Assembly: GCA_902491415.1 (NCBI GenBank)
Contig: CABUHP010000100.1
Coordinates: 1-6,596 of the forward strand
Direction of reading: 5' to 3'
DNA from: an uncultured Collinsella sp.
GTDB taxonomy: Bacteria; Actinomycetota; Coriobacteriia; Coriobacteriales; Coriobacteriaceae
Length of the DNA stretch: 6,596 bases
Shown one piece after another: positions 1 to 6,163 of this stretch. How positions within the stretch are numbered: position 1 is the first letter of the stretch; each line of letters begins with the position of its first letter. Below the pieces are notes generated by a model. That model had not been told where the DNA came from, did not search any database, and saw only the letters and a list, made by a program, of their open reading frames with translations. The position numbers and the translations under genes were made by a program.

Positions 1-142
1 CCGTCACGTTTTTGGAGAAGGGCGAGCCGCTGTCCTCGATCGACAGCACGGCGCCGTTGAGCATGAGCGAACGCCCCTTCATAAAGGTGCCGCTCAACGC
101 CGCTTCCTTACGAAGCGCCTGCACAAACGTCCCCTGCGCCAT
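1..142 (-). CDS. N-terminal fragment of an unidentified protein, downstream of dnaE (possibly SWIM zinc-finger/SNF2 type)
   Basis: An open frame starts with ATG at 142 and runs without a stop off the left edge (47 codons, beginning MAQGTFVQAL). The start is supported by a strong GGAGGAAG ribosome binding site at 145-152, with the GGAGG core 5 nt from the ATG. The gap to the dnaE stop codon is only 28 nt, with no terminator hairpin and T-run, so co-transcription with dnaE is likely. No domain is complete. The pattern around residues 22-47 (KGRSLMLNGAVLSIEDSGSP, then FSKNVT) weakly recalls the region just before a SWIM zinc finger in SNF2-type helicases, where a 'G-x-x-L...G-x-V' stretch precedes a CxC...CxH motif. 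The cysteines would lie outside the window, so this is only a guess. The reading frame is well supported; the function is not. Confidence 0.75.
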   Translation of the reverse strand, partial: MAQGTFVQALRKEAALSGTFMKGRSLMLNGAVLSIEDSGSPFSKNVT

Positions 143-170
143 CACTTCCTCCAATCTCACCCGGGGTGGC

Positions 171-3100
171 TTAGATAACCGTCACGCGGCCCTGGTTGCC
201 CACAATCGCCTTGGCCTCGGCTAGCAGCGGAATCGAGCGCGCGTTGACCTTGGCAGGCACCTCGGCGCGCAGCACGCGCCCGTCCACCTGCTCGATAAAG
301 ATCTCCACGCGGTCACCGCCCGGGTTGGCGGTAAGCACCGTGGCCAAGCGCGCCATATTGCCCTGGCTAAAGCGGCTGTTGGGCACCATGACCTCAAACA
401 CCTTGGGCTTGTTGTTCTCCTCGTTGAGCTCCAGCGGCACGATCTCCTGCGCGATGATCTGGTCGCCGCGGTCCGAGCGCTCGAGCTTGCCCTTAATGCG
501 CACAAACGCGTCGGACAGCTGCGCGCCGGTCTCGGGATCGACCTCGCCGTACAGATACCCCTCGGCCTCCTTGTAGGTCTTGGGGAACACCACGACCGTG
601 GCCTCGCCTTCCATGTCCTCGAGCTGCACGATGCCCATGGGGTCGCCGTTTTTGGTCACGCGCTTGGACACGCTCGAGACCATGCCGGCCCACCACAGCG
701 CCTTGCCCTCGGGAATCTCCTGGTTGATAGTGCCGCCCGTGGGGTTTTGCACCTCGTAGCCGGTGTCAATCTGCGAGAACGAGAAGTCGCGCGCCTTGGC
801 TAGTGCATACTCAAACGGGCGCAGCGGGTGGTCCGAGACATAGATGCCCAGAACCTCCTTCTCCTGGCTCAGTTTAAGGTGGCGGTCCCACTCCTGGCCG
901 TCCGGATCGGGCACGCTGACCTCAAAGCCCGAGCCCTCAACATCGCCAAACATATCGAAGAACGACGTCTGACCGCTCGCGCGATCCTTCTGGCGCTTCA
1001 CCGCGGCGTCGATGATGTTCTCGGGGTTGTTCTTGTCCACAAAGTGCATCATCTGGCGACGCGGGTAGCCCGTGGAATCGAAGGCGCCTGCCTTGATGAG
1101 CGATTCGATCACGCGGCGGTTTGCCTGGCTGGAGTCCACACGCTCGACAAAGTCGTGCAGCGTCTTAAACGGACCGCCCGCCTCGCGCTCGGCGATAATC
1201 GCCTGCGCCACGCCGGTACCCACGCCGCGGATGCCGGCCAGACCAAAGCGCACGCCCTCCTTGGTAGCCGTGAACTCGGTGCCGGACTCGTTGACATCTG
1301 GCGACAGCACGGGAATACCGTCGTGACGGCACGCCGAGACGTAGTGCACGATCTTGTCGGTCTTGCCCGTATAGGACGTCAGAACGGCCGCCATGTACTC
1401 ATGCGGATAGTGCGCCTTGAGCCACGCCGTCTGCATAACCAGGATGGCGTAGCCGGCGGAGTGCGACTTGTTAAAGGCGTAAGATGCGAACTCGAGAACA
1501 TCGTCCCAAATCTTCTGGGCGACCTCGCGCGTGTAGTTGTTCTTGATGGCGCCGTTCATCCAGTGGTCGTAGGTGGTCTCGTCCGAGCCATCCTCCCAGT
1601 GGAGCACCGTCGAGGTAAGCAGCTTGATCTTTTTCTTAGCCACGGGCTTACGGATACGCGAGTCCGATTCGCCCTTGGAGAAGCCACACATCTCGACGGA
1701 GATGAGCATAACCTGCTCCTGGTAGACCATGGTGCCATAGGTTTCGCCCAGGATGTCGTCCAAGCGGTCGTCGTAGGAGACGGCCGGCTCCTTGCCGTTC
1801 ATACGGTTGATGTAGGACGACACCATGCCGGCACCCAGCGGGCCCGGGCGGTACAGGGCGATCAATGCCACGACGTGCTTGTACTCGGTGGGCTTCATGT
1901 TCTTGATCGTGGCCGTCATGCCGGCGGACTCGACCTGGAAGACGCCGGCGGTATGACCGGAGCCCATGAGCTTAAAGATCTCGGGGTCGTCAAAGGGAAT
2001 CTCTTCCTCTTTGATGTCGATGCCGAAGTTCTTTTTGATGTTTGCCTTGGCCTTGGAGATAACCGTCAGCGTGCGCAGGCCCAGGAAGTCCATCTTGAGC
2101 AGGCCCATGTCGGCAACGGTATGGCCCTCGTACTGGGTAATCTCGACGCCGCCCTTGGTGTCGAGCTTGGTGGGCACGTGCTCGTTGACGGGGTCGCGGC
2201 AGATCAGAACGGCGCACGCGTGCACGCCCTCGCCACGGGTGAGGCCCTCAATCGAGAGCGCCGTGTCGATGATGCGGCGGGCGTCGTCGTCCTTTTTATA
2301 GGCCTCGGCAAAATCGGGGTTAAACAGATCCTCTTTGCCGGGTTGCTTTTCGAGCACCTGTTTGAGCTTGACCTTGGGGTCGCTCGAGACCATCTTGGAC
2401 AGGCGCTGGCCCATGTAGACCGGGTAATCCAGAACGCGCGCGGCGTCGTTGATGGCCTGCTTGGCCTTAATGGTCGAGTAGGTGATGACGTGGGTGACCT
2501 TCTCGGGGCCGTAGAGCTGACGAACGTGCTCCACGACCTCGAGGCGCCGCTCATCGTCGAAGTCCATATCGATATCGGGCATCTCGGTACGCTGCGGGGA
2601 CAGGAACCTCTCGAACATCAGGCCGTTCTCGAGCGGGTCGAACGCGGTGATGTTCATGGCGTAGGCGACGATAGCGCCGGCGGCCGAGCCACGGCCGGGG
2701 CCGACGCCGATGCCGTTGTCCTTAGCCCATTGCACGTACTCGGCAACGATCAAAAAGTAGGCGGCAAAGCCCTTGTCGCAGATGACCTTGTATTCGTACT
2801 CAAAGCGCTCTTTGATGTTGACGCCACCGATCTCGCGCGTGGCCCAGTCGTCGCCATAGTGCTGGCGCAGGCCCTTCTCGCACTCGCGGCGGAACTGGCT
2901 CTCGTGCGTCTCGCCGGGATCGAGCAACGGAAAGCGCGGCAGGATGATAGAGTCCCAGTCCAGCTCAACGTAGCACTTGTCGGCGATCTCGAGCGTGTTG
3001 TCGCAGGCCTCGGGGCAATACGGGAACATCGCCCGCATCTCCTCCTCGGTCTTCATGTAAAACTCCGAGCCGGTCATGCGCATGCGGTTGGGGTCATCGA

Positions 3101-3974
3101 CCTTGGCGTTCATGCCAATACACATGATGACGTCCTGCACGGGCGCATCCTCGCGGCGCAGGTAGTGGAAGTCGTTGGTGGCGATGACCTTGACGCCCAC
3201 CTGCTTGGCGATATCGATGAGCGTGCGGTCCATCTGCTCGTCAGTCAGGCCGTTGTCGGTGGTGATGCCGTGTTCCTGGATCTCGATGTAGAAGTCGCCG
3301 GGGTCGAAGGTATCGCGGAAGGTCTCGGCCCACTTGATGGCGCCTTCCATGTCGCCGCGGTCGATGTATTTGGGGATGATGCCCGCGATACAGGCGCTCG
3401 TGCAGATCATGCCCTTGGCATGGCGGCGCAGGTTGTCGAGCGTCACGCGCGGCTTGTAGTAAAAGCCCTGCACGGCGGCCTCGGAGACCGTCTGCATCAG
3501 GTTGACGTAGCCTTCCTGGTCTTTGGCCAGGAGGATCATATGGTAGAGCTCGGGCTTGTGGTCGCGGGCAAGGGTCTCGTCCGGCGTAAAGTAGACCTCG
3601 CAGCCAAAGATGGGCTTGATGACCAGGGGCGGCTTGAGCTCGTCGATGTTGCCCTTTTCGTCCCACATGGCCATGTCTTTGACGTACTGGGCATGCTCGC
3701 GCGGGTTTGCCTCGGGGTCGGGCTCCACCAGCTCGTCGCGGCGGTCCTTTTCCAAGAAGGCCTTGTCGTGGCTCCAGGTTTTGTACTCGGGCGTGTTGTG
3801 ATTGACGGCGTCGCAGGCCAGCGCCAGGTCGGGCACGCCATACATGTAGCCGTGGTCGGTAATGGCCACGGCGGGCATGCCAAGTTCAACGGCACGATTG
3901 ACCATATCCTGGATACGGGTTGCGCCGTCGAGCATGGAGAAAACAGTGTGATTGTGCAGATGGACGAATGCCAT
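171..3974 (-). CDS. dnaE: DNA polymerase III subunit alpha (DnaE1-type replicative polymerase)
   Basis: This is the catalytic subunit of the replicative polymerase, which extends primers at the fork bound to the sliding clamp. Seen in the 1267 residues: an N-terminal PHP domain (1 to about 290) with HLHNHT at 5-10, D16, TDHG at 39-42, E126, H145, C195 and NDFH at 267-270. These correspond to the usual PHP metal ligands, so the domain may be an active 3'-5' proofreading nuclease, as known for mycobacterial DnaE1. The polymerase core follows: GPGRGSAAG at 425-433, catalytic aspartates D467 and D469 in PDIDMDF, and D629 in KMDFLGLRTL. Then come FNKSHSAGYA at 834-843, a helix-hairpin-helix at about 911-927, a clamp-binding motif QTSFF at 1002-1006, an OB fold at about 1092-1180 and a C-terminal domain to 1267. 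It is about 100 residues longer than E. coli DnaE, mainly from an insertion at about 55-117. The ATG start has GGAG 8 nt upstream (3983-3986), and the PHP motif begins right after it, so the start is secure. The combined PHP, clamp-motif and OB features argue against DnaE2/ImuC. Confidence 0.97.
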   Translation of the reverse strand: MAFVHLHNHTVFSMLDGATRIQDMVNRAVELGMPAVAITDHGYMYGVPDLALACDAVNHNTPEYKTWSHDKAFLEKDRRDELVEPDPEANPREHAQYVKDMAMWDEKGNIDELKPPLVIKPIFGCEVYFTPDETLARDHKPELYHMILLAKDQEGYVNLMQTVSEAAVQGFYYKPRVTLDNLRRHAKGMICTSACIAGIIPKYIDRGDMEGAIKWAETFRDTFDPGDFYIEIQEHGITTDNGLTDEQMDRTLIDIAKQVGVKVIATNDFHYLRREDAPVQDVIMCIGMNAKVDDPNRMRMTGSEFYMKTEEEMRAMFPYCPEACDNTLEIADKCYVELDWDSIILPRFPLLDPGETHESQFRRECEKGLRQHYGDDWATREIGGVNIKERFEYEYKVICDKGFAAYFLIVAEYVQWAKDNGIGVGPGRGSAAGAIVAYAMNITAFDPLENGLMFERFLSPQRTEMPDIDMDFDDERRLEVVEHVRQLYGPEKVTHVITYSTIKAKQAINDAARVLDYPVYMGQRLSKMVSSDPKVKLKQVLEKQPGKEDLFNPDFAEAYKKDDDARRIIDTALSIEGLTRGEGVHACAVLICRDPVNEHVPTKLDTKGGVEITQYEGHTVADMGLLKMDFLGLRTLTVISKAKANIKKNFGIDIKEEEIPFDDPEIFKLMGSGHTAGVFQVESAGMTATIKNMKPTEYKHVVALIALYRPGPLGAGMVSSYINRMNGKEPAVSYDDRLDDILGETYGTMVYQEQVMLISVEMCGFSKGESDSRIRKPVAKKKIKLLTSTVLHWEDGSDETTYDHWMNGAIKNNYTREVAQKIWDDVLEFASYAFNKSHSAGYAILVMQTAWLKAHYPHEYMAAVLTSYTGKTDKIVHYVSACRHDGIPVLSPDVNESGTEFTATKEGVRFGLAGIRGVGTGVAQAIIAEREAGGPFKTLHDFVERVDSSQANRRVIESLIKAGAFDSTGYPRRQMMHFVDKNNPENIIDAAVKRQKDRASGQTSFFDMFGDVEGSGFEVSVPDPDGQEWDRHLKLSQEKEVLGIYVSDHPLRPFEYALAKARDFSFSQIDTGYEVQNPTGGTINQEIPEGKALWWAGMVSSVSKRVTKNGDPMGIVQLEDMEGEATVVVFPKTYKEAEGYLYGEVDPETGAQLSDAFVRIKGKLERSDRGDQIIAQEIVPLELNEENNKPKVFEVMVPNSRFSQGNMARLATVLTANPGGDRVEIFIEQVDGRVLRAEVPAKVNARSIPLLAEAKAIVGNQGRVTVI

Positions 3975-3999
3975 GTGATGAGCTCCGATGCGGGTTCGT

Positions 4000-4044
4000 G
4001 TTCTGACTGAACGATTTTACCGCACGGCGCGGACGGCACCCGAA
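4000..4044 (-). promoter_or_regulatory. possible dnaE promoter with an overlapping small inverted repeat
   Basis: On the minus strand a TAAAAT hexamer (4019 to 4014) lies 39 nt before the dnaE ATG and could be a -10 box. The only -35 candidate is TTCGGG (4044 to 4039) at a long 19-nt spacing, a poor match to TTGACA. A GTTC-N5-GAAC inverted repeat at 4000-4012 would overlap the start of transcription and could be an operator. All of this is pattern matching by eye in a GC-rich background. Confidence 0.25.
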
Positions 4045-4062
4045 CCTAGCCAAACCCACACG

Positions 4063-4080
4063 GGTAGCTAATTTGGTACC
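4063..4080. repeat. 18-nt imperfect palindrome upstream of dnaE
   Basis: The 18 bases GGTAGCTAATTTGGTACC form an inverted repeat in which 7 of 9 base pairs are symmetric. They lie about 90 nt upstream of the dnaE start. Immediately beside them, ACCC-acac-GGGT (4054-4065) can form a 4-bp hairpin, nested inside CCAAA (4050-4054) and TTTGG (4072-4076). There is no following T-run, so this does not look like a terminator. It could be an operator for dnaE or part of the 3' end of the transporter transcript. The rest of the 240-nt intergenic region shows no convincing gene. Confidence 0.35.
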
Positions 4081-4214
4081 TTCAAAAAGGGGAATGAGGG
4101 CATCCAGATACATCGAGTATTACTGGAACCCCGGCGATGCGCGAAATAATTTGTGACGAATAGTCATGTCCATCAAGAAGGCTCGACGCTTCGGATAGCT
4201 CGTCAATCGATATA

Positions 4215-5414
4215 TCAATTCTTGGAGACCTGCATTCCTACCATTTTCAATGAAACAACGGCGGTAATTGCTATCGCGATTGTACCAATAATACCGAGCG
4301 CTATCTGAATGGGATATAACCCCAACACATGTCCAAATATGGAGAAAAACATTGCGGAAAAGAGAGCCCTTACCAGAGACGCGACGGAAAGGATCGTCGC
4401 GCGGAGATCGTCCGCTATCGCGTCTTGGATTAAGTTTTCCGAAGTGATGTACACCACTTCTGGGAGAAAGCAAAGCACCATGCTAAGGCCAAACAAACAC
4501 AGCGGATTTGAAGCGAACCACGGAAGAATCATGAAAAGACCGGCCTCGATTAGCATCGAGCCGAGCATGGTATTTCTTTTCCCGAAACGCGACGAGAAGA
4601 AATCTGCTGCAATGTAGGCCGTCGCATTTACTGCATAGGATGCACCGAAAAAGATTCCTATTATGGAGACGGGAGCATCAAATGCGTCGAATACCAACTG
4701 ATTCAAGTTGTAATAACTCCCATAGAATCCATCGAGCATGCTTGTGCCGATTAGAAGAAGCAACACCGCAAAAGCTGATTCTCCAATGCACCAGGTTTCG
4801 CGTCTGAACATCTTGGCTACGTCAAACCTTTCCTCCCCAGAGTTTTTGGAATGGGTCGTTTCCATCCTCTCAATGGGATACAGAAGGAAAAGCTGCAGGA
4901 GATAGAAAACGGAAACGCATACGTAGAGGGCACTCCAAGATACTTGGGCAATGAATGATCCAAGTACGATTGCCACTCCCGTCGCGATTGATTGCGCGGC
5001 AAGCAGCCGAGCGTTGATGGTGAGGAAGCGCTCTCCTTGACCGGCATTCCGGGCAATTTCATATAAAAGCGCTTGTTCGGATCCCGATTGAAGGGAGTAG
5101 GCGAGTGCCTCAACAAGGGAAAGCACGACAAGAAAGGGACCTGAGAGCAACAGCATGCCAGCCGTATGGAAGAAAAGCAGCAGCACGCCCACTTGAATCG
5201 AAAACTTCTTTCCAAAGAAATCGCCTATCAACCCTGTTGGCAGCTCGAGGACGACCGTTGCAATGTTAAACAGGGCTTGATAAAGCGCAATTTCCGTGAC
5301 AGACATTCCTTTCTCCGCAAGGAAAAGTAGAAACACTCCCCGATTTAAAACAAATCCCGCGAGAACGAAAAAGGCGGAATAGATGTGCAGTTGCGTAGTG
5401 GCATTCTTATTCAT
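4215..5414 (-). CDS. MFS family transporter, 12 transmembrane helices, substrate unknown
   Basis: This is an integral inner-membrane secondary transporter of the major facilitator superfamily. The 399 residues contain about twelve hydrophobic segments, roughly at 8-32, 40-60, 72-90, 93-113, 138-158, 160-180, 209-230, 246-268, 281-300, 303-325, 341-362 and 367-388. A charged central loop at about 181-207 separates the two six-helix halves. The MFS motif A lies between helices 2 and 3 (GLIGDFFGKK, 61-70), preceded by ELPTG. SGSEQALLYEI at 110-120 resembles the 'SG..EALLYD' stretch of a group of mostly uncharacterised MFS exporters in Gram-positive bacteria. A drug or metabolite efflux role is possible, but the substrate cannot be read from the sequence. 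The ATG start has GGAAG (5421-5425) 6 nt upstream, and helix 1 follows directly. The gene is much AT-richer than dnaE: lines counted by hand give about 40-48% GC against about 72% in a dnaE line. It uses AT-ending codons freely, which suggests separate acquisition. It lies alone between two gaps of 103 and 240 nt. Confidence 0.92.
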   Translation of the reverse strand: MNKNATTQLHIYSAFFVLAGFVLNRGVFLLFLAEKGMSVTEIALYQALFNIATVVLELPTGLIGDFFGKKFSIQVGVLLLFFHTAGMLLLSGPFLVVLSLVEALAYSLQSGSEQALLYEIARNAGQGERFLTINARLLAAQSIATGVAIVLGSFIAQVSWSALYVCVSVFYLLQLFLLYPIERMETTHSKNSGEERFDVAKMFRRETWCIGESAFAVLLLLIGTSMLDGFYGSYYNLNQLVFDAFDAPVSIIGIFFGASYAVNATAYIAADFFSSRFGKRNTMLGSMLIEAGLFMILPWFASNPLCLFGLSMVLCFLPEVVYITSENLIQDAIADDLRATILSVASLVRALFSAMFFSIFGHVLGLYPIQIALGIIGTIAIAITAVVSLKMVGMQVSKN

Positions 5415-5433
5415 TTGGTACTTCCATCAACTA

Positions 5434-5439
5434 ATTATG
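5434..5439 (-). promoter_or_regulatory. possible -10 box of the transporter gene
   Basis: CATAAT on the minus strand (5439 to 5434) ends 19 nt before the transporter ATG. It matches TATAAT in five of six positions. No good -35 hexamer lies 16-18 nt upstream; the best is TCGAGC with three of six matches. The resulting 5' leader would be very short, with the ribosome binding site almost at the transcript end. The assignment is tentative. Confidence 0.25.
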
Positions 5440-5474
5440 TCGGGCCGCTCGCTACTGGCTCGAAGCCTGAAGTG

Positions 5475-5491
5475 TTCACAGCTGATGTGAA
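5475..5491. repeat. TTCACA-N5-TGTGAA inverted repeat, candidate operator upstream of the transporter
   Basis: A perfect 6-bp inverted repeat with a 5-nt centre (ttcaca gctga tgtgaa) lies in the 103-nt gap between the DUF3284-like gene and the transporter, about 60 nt before the transporter start. Efflux genes often have such operators, bound by a dimeric repressor. Here it would sit upstream of the possible -10 box, so an activator site is as likely. It could also be a weak hairpin at the 3' end of the DUF3284-like transcript, but no T-run follows on the minus strand. No regulator gene lies in the window. Confidence 0.35.
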
Positions 5492-5517
5492 GAGTGGTAA
5501 AGCTTTTGCACAGGGTA

Positions 5518-6027
5518 TCAATGGAATACATCCGAAGCGTTTTCGGCAGTATCATCGGCGAAGGCGGGATTAGCCCTTACGCGACGCTCACCCTCGATGT
5601 ATTTGACGATTTGATCAATCGTCTGGTTGGCGTGGCTCTTGAGCTTTCGCTCATAGAAGAAGAGGCCAAGCTTGCCGCGCGTGCCAGACGTGTTGCCACC
5701 CACACCCTGAAAATCCTCGGTATAGGTGAGCTCGCAGGCACCATCGCCAGCAGGTGCAGCCTCATAGCGCATGGTATTGATGCCCGCCGCATACTGAAAA
5801 CGGACCTCATAGAGGCACGGGTAGTCGAAGTGCTTGATCTTAACCTTGATCGCCGTGCCCTTGGCCTTGCCTTTTGCGGACTGGGCGCGCTTCTCGTACT
5901 TATAACCGTTGAGCTTGTTGCGGCTGGGACGCTTGCCCGTGGCGTTCTCGATATCCTGCATGATGAACCCCGCCAGAGCGTCAAAAAGCTCCTCCGGCGT
6001 CACCTTAAGCATTTTGGTGAGCTGCAT
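5518..6027 (-). CDS. DUF3284-like soluble protein, function unknown
   Basis: A 169-residue protein with no signal peptide or membrane segment, so probably cytoplasmic. I recognise by eye the layout of the DUF3284 family of small Gram-positive proteins of unknown function. It has a start with a short helix and 'PEELFDAL' (11-18), then DIENATGK (25-32), LNGYKYEK (39-46), a basic lysine-rich stretch (47-65), and alternating beta-type segments with YEVRFQYA (73-80), NTMRYEAAP (84-92) and ELTYTEDF (99-106). An amphipathic helix follows (about 120-145), then an acidic tail. The beta-strand-plus-final-helix order would fit a START/SRPBCC-like fold, but that is inference. The ATG start is supported by AAGGAG (6033-6038) 5 nt upstream. 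A second in-frame Met at residue 6 is less well placed. Its GC-rich codon use matches dnaE, unlike the adjacent transporter, so it looks native. The family name is moderately certain, and no function is offered. Confidence 0.85.
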   Translation of the reverse strand: MQLTKMLKVTPEELFDALAGFIMQDIENATGKRPSRNKLNGYKYEKRAQSAKGKAKGTAIKVKIKHFDYPCLYEVRFQYAAGINTMRYEAAPAGDGACELTYTEDFQGVGGNTSGTRGKLGLFFYERKLKSHANQTIDQIVKYIEGERRVRANPAFADDTAENASDVFH

Positions 6028-6060
6028 GATGGCTCCTTATTCGTTTGAACCGTTCGAGTC

Positions 6061-6066
6061 ATTGTA
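6061..6066 (-). promoter_or_regulatory. possible -10 box of the DUF3284-like gene
   Basis: TACAAT on the minus strand (6066 to 6061) lies 33 nt before the ATG and matches TATAAT in five of six positions, giving a plausible leader of about 27 nt. No recognisable -35 hexamer lies at 16-19 nt upstream, where the sequence runs into the edge of the large palindrome. Confidence 0.35.
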
Positions 6067-6090
6067 CCGCCCCAGGCTCTCCCATGCGTT

Positions 6091-6149
6091 GCGGTGAAAT
6101 GCGGACTGTTTGGCGGCTTTTTTGGCCAAAACAGTCCGTATTCCACCGC
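6091..6149. repeat. 59-nt near-perfect palindrome (REP-like element or transcript-end hairpin)
   Basis: The left arm starts at 6091 (gcggtgaaatgcggactgtt) and the right arm ends at 6149 (acagtccgtattccaccgc). Bases 6091-6111 pair with 6129-6149 with one A-C mismatch (6097/6143) and one G-T wobble (6101/6139). Three further pairs follow after a bulged A at 6128, leaving a 10-nt T-rich loop (6115-6124). The centre also holds TTTTGGCCAAAA (6120-6131), a perfect 12-bp palindrome. It lies 14 nt after the stop of the nuclease gene, where a terminator or RNA-stabilising hairpin would sit. No T-run follows the stem on either strand, and the stem is much longer than in a usual intrinsic terminator. 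A dispersed extragenic palindrome is therefore the more likely description. No transposase or target-site duplication was seen. Confidence 0.8.
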
Positions 6150-6163
6150 AAGTTATCTGAGGG

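Noticed and set aside
155..169. CACCCGGGGTG palindrome between dnaE and the next gene, considered as a terminator
   Set aside because: It has no loop and no following T-run, and overlaps the short leader of the next gene, so it is unlikely to end transcription.
828..4010. A 1060-codon open frame on the plus strand opposite dnaE
   Set aside because: It is almost fully antisense to dnaE. Its product is a monotonous mix of Val, Leu, Ala, His, Asp and Gly with no domain, as expected when a GC-rich gene rarely uses the codons TTA, CTA and TCA, which would give stops on the other strand.
4071..5421. Nine-base direct repeat ATTTGGTAC at 4071-4079 and 5413-5421, considered as flanking repeats of an inserted transporter gene
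   Set aside because: Nine-base matches are expected by chance many times in a window this size. The second copy overlaps the transporter start codon, so it is a poor insertion boundary.
5494..6048. A 184-codon plus-strand open frame opposite the DUF3284-like gene
   Set aside because: It mirrors the minus-strand gene, has no convincing ribosome binding site, and its Leu/Ala/Val-rich product has no recognisable motif. The minus-strand frame has a strong AAGGAG site and family-like motifs.
6044..6056. GAAC-C-GTTC symmetry upstream of the DUF3284-like gene, considered as a LexA/SOS box
   Set aside because: Gram-positive SOS boxes have GAAC and GTTC separated by four bases. Here there is only one, so the spacing is wrong.
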